DNA of 50,581 bases from Psilocybe azurescens (taxonomy: Eukaryota > Basidiomycota > Agaricomycetes > Agaricales > Agrocybaceae), in the NCBI GenBank assembly GCA_023853785.1, contig JAJIRX010000100.1:1-50581 (forward strand). Reading direction: 5' to 3'. The notes under the pieces were generated by a model. That model saw nothing but the letters and a program-made list of their open reading frames with translations. It did not search any database and had not been told where the DNA came from. The first letter of the stretch is position 1, and every line of letters begins with the position of its first letter. Positions 42,501 through 50,581 of this stretch are shown piece by piece. Position numbers and translations under genes: made by a program.

Positions 42501-44347
42501 ACAAAAACCAAACAAAAAAAACAAAAAACTCACATCCTCCCGAACCCACTCCCCGAGCCCCTCCCCGCCCTCGCCCTCGTCCAGCTCCAGCTCGCCCATG
42601 CCCTCCAGGCACGCGCGCACGATCACCTCCGTCCACCCGGCGACCTTGCGCACCATGTTCGGGCGCGCCTCCGAGAGGCTGATCATGAACTCGAGCGCGC
42701 TGAGCCGCAGCGTCGAGCGCTCGTCCGAGAACGAGTCCGCGTCGTCGTGGTCGTCGTGGTCGTGGTCATCCTCGTGATCGCCGTTATGCGAGGGGTGATG
42801 GTCGTCTTCGTCAGCCTCGCCATAGCCGTCCATCATCCCCGCCCCAGCCCCGACCCAGCCCCCGACCCAGAAGCCGAAAGCGGCGGGAACACAAACGCGC
42901 CTCCTTCCCCCTCCCGCCGCCGCCTCCCCTACCCCACTACTCCCACCCCAGAAACAGGAAACGGCCGCCCCACCGTCGGCGTCGGCCCGCAGTCCACGGG
43001 GGCAGGATGAGGCCCGGCAGGAACGCGAGCAGCGTCTGCAGGTGCGGCGCGAAGAGGATCGGGTGCGTGCTCGCGAGCGGCGTGAGCGTCGAGAGGAAGG
43101 TCGAGAGGTAGTGGTAGTTGGATGTCTTGGGCGTGTTGTGTTGCGTTGGCGTGGGATTTGAGGAGGTGGAGGAGGTGGGGGAGGTGGATGTGGTGGAGGA
43201 AGAGGAGGAGGCGTGCAGCGGAGGCTGCGAGAGGGCGTTGGCGAGCGCCGGGAGGGTGTCGAGCATCGGCGAGAGGAGGAGATGGACTGCGCGAGCTGCG
43301 TCGCATCTGCGGAGGAGAGGAACGCCACGGAGGCCAGCAGCGCTGCATGTCGCACCTGTCCAATTCAATCCCAACCACATCAGTCAGCATACACACATCC
43401 GTCCCATGCAGAGCCAACGAGAGAGAAGAAAAAAACATGAAAGAGAACGAAAAGGCTCACCTCAATATCCTCCGGATCCTGCAGCCCCCTCTGGAACACA
43501 CCGAGGACGGCGTCGATCTGGAGGTCCATGACGAGGTTCGGGCAGCCCGCGAAGATCCTGTACGCGCTCTCCCGCAGCATCACCCCGCTGACCCCGCCCC
43601 TCCCCCATTCTCGCCCCCACCCATGCCGCCCCGGCCCCCTCTCGCCCGCCATGCCCTGCGCATGCGTCATACTAAAGGCCTGCGCCTGCAGCGCATGCCA
43701 CGGGCGCCCTGGGCCATCCCCCTAGTTCGCGACGTCGCACACCGTGTCCACCGTCTTCCGCCGGACGCCCGGCGCGCCCTCGTGCGCCAGGGAGAAGAGC
43801 AGGAGCCGCTCGAGCGTGGAGAGCGTCTGGTGCGAGAGGTGGTCGTACAGCGACGAGCGGCCGTGGGCGATGCTCTGCTGTGCTTGTTGCTGCTGCTGCT
43901 GTTGGAGATGGAGATGCTGCTGGTGGAGGAGATCGGACTGCGGGTGGTTGGGAGCGGCGAGCGTGTTGCCGTTGGCGGTGTTGATGGGTGCGGGGCGGAA
44001 GAGCAGGCGGCGGAGGAGGACGAGCGAGAACGAGCGCATCACCTCTGTGTCCGCCGTGATCGCGAACTGGGCGAGTGCCAACAGATAGAGCTCCGGGGTA
44101 TGCGTCAGTCGCTCGTTGACGGCCTTCTCCGCACTGCGATTGGGAACAGGTCAGTAAGGTAATCGTAATCACCATCGGAGTCGATTCGAAATTAAACAAA
44201 AGTCCATCGAAAGAAAGCAATAGAAAGAAGACAAAGAGGAAAAGAGACGACAACACACCTCGCACGAATCTCATTATCGCCCAAGACGAGATTCGACAGG
44301 ATCTGGGTGAGCTCGGTCGTGATTTGCGGTGGTACGACAGATTCCAT
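39539..44347 (-). CDS. KAP121: Importin-5 / Kap121 (Pse1)-type nuclear transport receptor, with apparent lesions
   Basis: About 15 exons on the minus strand encode a HEAT-repeat karyopherin of the importin-5 family, which carries cargo through nuclear pores and is controlled by Ran-GTP. The start MESVVPPQITTELTQILSNL (exon 1, 44347-44259) is followed by family blocks: LRESAYRIFAGCPNLVMDLQ, ALEFMISLSEARPNMVRKV, YEQSLDRLACAMGG, YIPSMMASYDWRVRHAGLMA, VRYAACQC, HAHAASALINFCEGVERDT, CLRFYFHEGVREACVML. Exons 4-12 and 14-15 (42126-40626 and 40329-39539) join with consistent phases. Faults: TAG at 43722-43724 in exon 2, one-base shifts in exon 3 (near 43283 and within a C5 run near 43004) and exon 13 (near 40455). 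The protein ends early with an acidic tail (YDSDEEGDEE) where yeast and human relatives continue for about 300 residues. An assembly error, a duplicated and decaying copy, or lineage-specific shortening are all possible. Confidence 0.85.
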
Positions 44348-47300
44348 TCTGCCGTCGTGTTTGCTATCGCGAGTGTAGTAGTAATTTTTTTTTCCCAAAC
44401 GGTTGTATCGCAGGTGGTATGGACTATGACACCGACAGTGCGCAGATGTGCTCTTGCGTTGCTTATCCACCACACACTCCGATTGCTGTTCGTGTTCTAG
44501 CCCTAGCCTTCGATTCGATATCGGTGGTGGTCGGTGGTCGGTGGCTGGGTGGGGTATCGCAATGTGATTCCAACGATCCACGTTCCCAACTGTATGCAAT
44601 AACAACAACAGCAAAGCGTCGATTTGCGATCAATCTAAAGAGACAAAAGCTTCACAGTAACCCCAACGCATAAGTACACCGCACGCAAAAGACACACAAC
44701 ATAGGATCACACACACCCTTTGACCACTAGCACTAGAACCGCTATCACAGCACAGAAGAAATTCGCAGAAATTCACAGAAAGAAGTGTCGATAAAACAAA
44801 AAAGAAGCAAAGGGGCAGCAGCATGTCACAGGGTTTCTGCAACGTAAATCCATGCGGGATGATCGGCATGGTTATCCACTTCGGCTTCGGCTATCCCCGC
44901 ATTCAGTCGTCGCTCCAGCCTCGCTGCCTGAGCTCAGTACTTATGTACGAGTCTTCGAACGTTTCTGAAGCCAAGTACGAAATGGGTATCCCGCATGGCT
45001 GCACGCTCATTTTTAGGACGACCCGCAACCCAGTCCGACAGGACAACACGAGAGACGTCCGTCGCACGCACCCACTTATCTCCGTTGGAATCGCACCCGA
45101 ACAGAAAGCCTCTCGCTACCGACAAGTCAACAACAAGCCCCAGAAGGTGAACAAGAACCCACCCAGTCGTTGTTGTCGTCATCGGCGGCAGAACGTCCAT
45201 GTCCAGTGTCATTGCACATGGTCCCTTACTCATATATAGATTTCAAAAAAATATGATTTATGTATACGTATCAGAAACCACACACAAATCGACGAGTAAA
45301 AGAGAATGAAATGAATAATAGTACAATTCGTAGATGTTAAAACAGGAACAGGAACAGAAACAGAACAAAAAACCAGACACGATGGAAACAGAATAGAGAA
45401 ATGTGAATTGAGATTGAGATAATACTAGAGACAATTCACGATCACGAGAGAGAGAGAACAAATGAAAAGGAAACCGAGAAGTGGAGACAAGAGAGAAAAG
45501 AAAAAGGAAAGAGCGGGAGGGAATTACTGATGTATGTGAAGGACGATCGATAGACGGATGGCTTTCGGCTTTTGTGTGTAGAAAGACCAAACCAGGGATA
45601 ATAATAACCAATTGGTTGGAGAACAGGAAAATATCGTGTGTGAGAGAGAACGTGTGGCGATGTGAATCGTAGTAGGGAAGACATTATGGGTGATGTGGAG
45701 CGATGGGGTGACAGGAACCAATAAAAGAAAGTACATCACAAGAGGAGAAGAAAGAAAGGAAGGAAGAGATAGAGTATATGTATACAGAAGCAAAAAAAGG
45801 ACCAAACATCGAAAGAAATCAAGGCAGGACGCCGAGGGTCGAGGTAGCAGATAGAGGTCACGAATAGAGGTTCGAGTCGGGTCGGGTCGCTTCGAGAGGC
45901 GGCAACGGCGCGGGCAGCTGGAACTAGAAGGGCGAGTGGATAATGGGATCCCGATCACGGCTTCCCCGCATTCATCCATTCATCTACCATCCGTCCACCA
46001 ACCCATCCAAAGTCATCTGGACGCCTAGCACCAACGCCAATGCCCACCGTATCCTCCGAGCCAGATGTCAGAAACGAGCACCGAGCACCGAAATCGAAAT
46101 CGAAACGAAAGGCAAGCGTGACCGCCCCGCAACGTTCCCATCCCCGTCCCCTTTTCGTCCCTAGCGCAAAGTATTTGTTGGTGTCATCGAAGCGCATTCC
46201 TCCCTCCTCCCTCCCTTCCGTTCTCCCTCCTTCCGTCCTTCACCGAACAACTTCTTAGCCGCCGATCACGAACGCACGAACGCATGTCCGTTTGAGCGTC
46301 TAGAAGGATTCATCAAGACGCGCGCTGCATGCGTCATCATCATCGTGCGAACGTCATCTCATCACGCAGAAGTTATCGATCGACTCCAATTCCAAGTTCG
46401 GGCGTCCCGTCCGCGCAGAAAGAACAAGGCAGAACAACGCCAAAACCTCTATCGAGCGTCGAGTGTCGAGTGAGAGTGGCACTGGTGCACCCGAGTCCAA
46501 AGCCCAAAGCCCAAAGATCCCACCTAAAAGCACAAAACAATCACAATCACATCAGTTATCAGTCAACCAAATCAGATCCTCGGAGGATCACAAAATATCA
46601 AGTGCCCAATCAAAAAAAAAAGAAATCAAAAAAATTAAAAATTAAAAAGAGGTAAAAGGGGGTAAAAGGGGCCGGCGGCCTAGACCCTCTCTCGCCCCTG
46701 GGCCCTGTCCCCATCAAAGGGCCCAAAACACGCAAGAAACCCGCAAAAGCAAAGGGGGATTCAGAGAACCCAAAATAAACAAAATAAACAGCGAAGCAAC
46801 GCAACGCGACTGGCGACGTCAGAGCCCAACGTCAGAGCCCCCCAACGCCTAACGTCACATCGAAACCGAAACACCCCAAAGTCCGAGAGCTCCGAAAGAA
46901 TCGAACTTCTGACGACTGGGAAAAACGTCAAAAAACCAAAACCAAAACAAAACACACACACGAACGTTGACAGCCCAGCGCGCACGCTGCAAGCCAGGGT
47001 TCCACGCCAGGGTGCTAGGGTTTCCACGTTGCCCGTTGCCAACGGAATGGATACATTTAACACAAGAAAATAGAACGAGAAGGGGAAAAGGTACAACGTC
47101 GTTTCAATTCAAAAGCGAAAAGCTTAACGAAATCAAAGAAAGATAAAGTACAATACAATAACACAACATAACATAAAATGTAATAAAGAAAACAGAACTC
47201 ACCAACAAGCCCCATCCATTAGCACCTCCCTCCTCCAAGAAAGAAAACGGAAAGGACAAAGGGCAAAGAGAGGAAAAAGAGGACCAACAACGAGGAAAAA

Positions 47301-47822
47301 GGACAAAGGACACAAAAGGACAAAAAAGTCTACAGCGAACAGAAGAAAGATAAAAGGAAGGGACCCAGATCCGATCCGCGCCGAGCCCGGGTCTGCGGTT
47401 TTGCGCCTCGCGTTTCGCGTTTTGTGGGGGTGGGCGGTGGGCGGTGACATGCATAGAGTAGGGGTAGGGGTAGGGGTGGAGATAGCGTAGCGCAAATAGA
47501 AGGAAAGCGTCCATATGAAGGCGAGCGGTAGATGTGGATGTGATGTGATGTGATTTGATATGATGTGTGGCGAATGCGAATGAGAGTGCGAAATGCGAGT
47601 GCAAGTGAGAGAAATGGAATGGAATGAAAACCATATACAATGTGAATAACGTATAATTGAGTTGATCATCGGGTGTCGAGGTGTCGGTGCATAAATGTAG
47701 ATGCCGATCATACTGCATGCTGATCCTAAAGAGAAGCGAGAACGATAGAGCAGAGGCAGAGGAGAAGAACAAAATAAAGGAGACGAGACGAAAGATCCAA
47801 ATAGAAAGTACAAAGCCAATCG
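44348..47822. other. Long intergenic region between importin and G-alpha genes
   Basis: About 3.5 kb with no gene I can support. It includes the importin promoter side (44348 to about 44700) and the G-alpha 3'-UTR side (about 47100-47822). Large parts are purine-rich low-complexity sequence (45400-45800, 46600-46640, 47100-47350) and simple repeats (GGGGTA three times near 47460, GTGAT repeats near 47535). A minus-strand stretch near 44915-45110 ending ELRQRGWSDD has coding-like composition but no recognisable domain. Confidence 0.45.
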
Positions 47823-49912
47823 TCACAGAATCCCCGAATCCTTGAGCGCATTCTGCAATATCGTCTCTTTCACAGCCGCGAATACCAGCCGGATATTCGT
47901 CGTATCCGTCGCTTGTGTCAAACTAGAAAAACAAAAAGAAAAGAAAAATCATCATCAGCTCTCATCCTCGTCCTCGTCCAAAAGAAAAGGCTCACTGAGG
48001 ATACACGCTCAACCGCGCCCTATTCGCCTGCATAAACTTCCACAAAATATACTTGGCCGCCTTGTTGATATCCGGACCGCCTGCGTACTCTGAGAAATAG
48101 CGCTCTAGTGGGACCTGCCACCGACATCAGCTTCTGCCCTTCCTTGTAGCCGGAAGAAAGGAGAAGGGGAACGCACCTTGGGCAGCTTATTCTTAAACAC
48201 ATCGATCTTATTCAAAAACAAAATGATCGACGTGCGGAGGAACCACCGCGAGTTGATCACCGACTCGAAGAGCACGAGCGATTCCTGCATCCGGTTCTAT
48301 TTCATAACACAATGTCAGCCACGAACGATGTGATTTTGGTAGCGCCGAAAGGCGAAAAGGATGGAGGGAGGGGACACAGAGTGAGGAGAGAGAACACACC
48401 TGCGACTTCTCCTCCAACAGCACCTGATCATACTCGCTCAGCGCCGTGCAAAATATAATGCTCGTCACGCTCTCAAAACAATGGATCCACTTCTTCCGCT
48501 CCGAGCGTTGCCCGCCGACGTCGAACATGTGTATTCTGTGGGAGATTCAGTGTCAGGGTGTGTACATTTTGTTTTCGGGAGGTGCAGATGCAGACGCAGA
48601 CGCAACAGACAGGAGAGAGAATTGAAGTGAATGAATGAATGAATAAAGAATGACGCAACAAATCCAACCCCGCGGGACACCAAAAAAATCAAGAACCCAA
48701 AAAGAAGCACAGAACCCACCCCACCCCACGGCAACCACGGGACAGGCGGCACAGAACTCAGAGTTCAGCGTTCCCGTGGTATGTCAACAACCTGCCTGCC
48801 TGCCTGCTTTGCCCGCAGCCCGCATCCCTGTCCACCGACAGTCCTCTCGCATAAAATACACAAAAAAGTGAAATAAAAATTTAAAGACGAAAAAAAAAAA
48901 GAAAAGAAAAGATCGGAAGCCAGAAAGAAAAGAAGAACACTTGAAAAGAAGAATAACTCACGATAACTGCCCCATGGTGAACCTCGTCTCCGTGATACCC
49001 ACGCTCTTCTGTCGGGCTCTGAGCACGTCCGTCTCGTTGGGGAGGTACTCGGGGGAGCCGATGCGCAGGACTTCGCTGAAGAAGCTGTGTAGCGCAAAAA
49101 TAAAATGTATGAGCAACCATATCACCACAATGAGGGAGGAAGGGTAGGGTAGGGAGTAGGGTAGTGGAAAACGAAAAACGCGAGAAGGAGAAAGAAGAAA
49201 TAAAGTAAAGGTGAAAAGACACCCACTAAGCCGCACTGTCCATCAAATAAAAGTCGCTCGAATGTTCGTCCATCACTTTGGGGATTATGGGGTCCTTCCA
49301 TAGCTGCGAGATGGCCTCTGCGATCTCGGTCGGGAAGTATGGTGTGCCGCCGGTCGTGTCGAGCCGGAAGTCGAGCACTTTTCTCTGCGAGGGCCTAGTG
49401 AGAGGGAGGTGGTCAGACAAACACGAGGGCAAGGGACATCGCAGGAAGGAAAGCGGATAAGAGAGTGCAAAGCAACCCAACTCACCCTATTCGAATACTC
49501 AACACACTCCAAGCCGATCTTCTTCATATACACGACGACCTGCTGCGCCGAGTCGATGACGTTCTTGTACACGATGGGCCTGAACTCGGCGAGCTCCTGG
49601 TTCGAGAACCCTTCTTGGTGGATGATCTTCATCTGCTTGACGATCGTGCTTTTGCCGGACTCGCCGGAGCCTGCGGGCGATGGTGAGGGTGAGTATCCAA
49701 TGCCAATTGCATGACGAGCCGGAGAGGGGAGGGGAGGAGAAAGGAGAGGAGAAAGGAGAGGGGAGAGGGGAGGGGTAAGAGAAACGGCACCCACCCAACA
49801 AAAGAATCTTGCACTCCCGCTTGAACCGCTTCGAGTCCTCCTCGATCTGGCGGTCGATCTGGTCCGAGTGCTCCTTGCCCGAGTGGTCTGCCGTCGATAC
49901 GCAGCCGCCCAT
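47823..49912 (-). CDS. Heterotrimeric G-protein alpha subunit, probably fungal group III (cAMP branch)
   Basis: Eight exons on the minus strand (49912-49795, 49670-49486, 49384-49227, 49084-48962, 48535-48400, 48296-48177, 48114-47996, 47922-47823) join without error into 352 residues, the usual family length. MGGCVS gives N-myristoylation (Gly2) and palmitoylation (Cys4) sites. P-loop [15 protein letters not shown] is split by intron 1 after its first Gly codon base; switch I has [12 protein letters not shown] with the catalytic Arg; switch II is [12 protein letters not shown]; guanine specificity comes from FLNKIDVF and TQATDT (Gln where many relatives have Cys). The C-terminus KDSGIL lacks the Cys at position -4 used by pertussis toxin, arguing against group I. 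By recall this end and MGGC start fit the group III subunits that regulate adenylyl cyclase. It acts at the inner plasma membrane with receptor and beta-gamma partners. Confidence 0.95.
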
Positions 49913-50581
49913 TGTGTTCTGCTGCCTGTTCTGCTTCCTGCTTTGCTTCCTGCTTTGCTGTTCGCTGTTCGCTGATCGTTCGTCGTCTATCCTTTCTTCC
50001 CCTTTCGTATCCTTTCGTATCCTATCCTATCGAGTTCGTATGCAATGCAATCTTATCCTATCGGCTCGTTTGTCTCCTGTCGTATCTGATCGCGGTGCGG
50101 TACGGTGCGGTGCGGTGGAGCTTCCTATACGCTGTGCCTGTGCCTATGCCTATAGCCTATGTGATGATGATGATGGCGACGACCGTATGAGAGCTGCCTG
50201 CGGGGGTATGCCTATGCCTGCGGGTATAGGGTATCCTCTGGGCCAACGACGAGCGTGAGTGTGGGCCGTGGGCCGTGGCGGTATAGTAGTGTGGTGTTCG
50301 TACGTGCAGTTGTCCCTGAATCGAATCGAATCGTACTCGGTGGCAGTTGTGCTAGTGCTGGGGATGGAGATGGGATGGAGGCGTAGGACGCTCACCAGAG
50401 CCTTGTGTCGGAAAAGCTGGAATAGGGAATACGTGTTGGGAATACGTCGTTTAGGGAAGGGAACAGGGACAGGGAGTCGAGATGGCTGATGGGAGGGAAT
50501 AGGGTATGGATATGGATATGGAGTAGCAGCCAGCCAACGCAATACAGACACAACAATAAACCGCCCAAAACACAGTAGTAT
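49913..50581. other. Upstream region of the G-alpha gene
   Basis: Promoter and probable 5'-UTR of the minus-strand G-alpha gene. It contains short tandem words: GCGGT-type repeats near 50090-50118, GCCTRT-type repeats at 50131-50160 and again near 50206-50225. No open frame with a recognisable domain. Confidence 0.5.

Noticed and set aside
42117..43355. 412-residue minus-strand frame rich in Pro/Arg/Ser
   Set aside because: Only its first and last parts match importin; the middle is the importin coding sequence read in a shifted frame, and its end runs into an intron.
43122..44162. 346-residue plus-strand open frame
   Set aside because: It is antisense to importin exons 2-3 and arises from their high GC content; the arginine-rich composition has no family signature.
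44823..45239. 138-residue plus-strand frame and its minus-strand counterpart
   Set aside because: Neither has a recognisable domain, signal peptide or intron structure; the minus frame is slightly more protein-like but not enough to call.
47104..47826. 240-residue minus-strand open frame directly downstream of the G-alpha gene
   Set aside because: Composition is simple-sequence-like (Ser/Phe/Leu and His/Pro runs from microsatellites), it has no domain, and it lies in the 3'-UTR position of the G-alpha transcript.
1..50581. Transfer RNA and ribosomal RNA genes
   Set aside because: I looked for cloverleaf-like arms and conserved rRNA words on both strands and found none convincing; a dedicated tRNA search could still find one.

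Overview
The window is fungal nuclear DNA, most likely from a mushroom-forming basidiomycete (Agaricomycetes). Evidence is the dense spliceosomal introns of about 50-80 nt, two CFEM-GPI surface-protein genes, Ty3/Gypsy elements with a gag type I associate with Agaricomycetes, and a basidiomycete-like G-alpha subunit. No database could be searched, so all names rest on motifs and recall.

The window has two compartments. Positions 1 to about 38,300 are accessory DNA: transposons, decayed genes and small secreted proteins. Positions 39,539 to 50,581 are a core block with two many-exon genes, an importin-5/Kap121-type transport receptor and a G-alpha subunit, both on the minus strand.

Layout of the accessory part: two recent paralogues of a secreted protein (3385-4370 and 10217-11199) lie in a tandem segmental duplication whose unit ends recur at 1372-1660 and 18604-19110. 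A CFEM-GPI gene (7292-8207) and a solo LTR lie between them. A full Ty3-like element (11690-18603) split the downstream unit. A second Ty3-like element (19795-26138) carries a 150-bp MITE-like insertion inside its reverse transcriptase. After it come a decayed circularly permuted GTPase gene (26274-27915, minus), a broken CFEM-GPI gene (28453-29454) and a 22-bp minisatellite. Next is a secreted protein made of three tandem six-cysteine repeats with dibasic sites between them (33444-34522, minus), then another solo LTR and a 79-residue secreted cysteine-rich protein (37988-38279, minus).

The most interesting object is the tandem-repeat secreted protein: each repeat is one exon with the same intron phase, so it grew by in-frame exon duplication. 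A second theme is the mobile-element biology: three insertions of one LTR family all have 4-bp target duplications of the form NCGN. A caution runs through the window: the two LTRs of the second element differ only by single-base indels, and several genes carry isolated one-base frameshifts. Some broken frames may therefore be assembly errors, although the G-alpha gene reads without error through eight exons.
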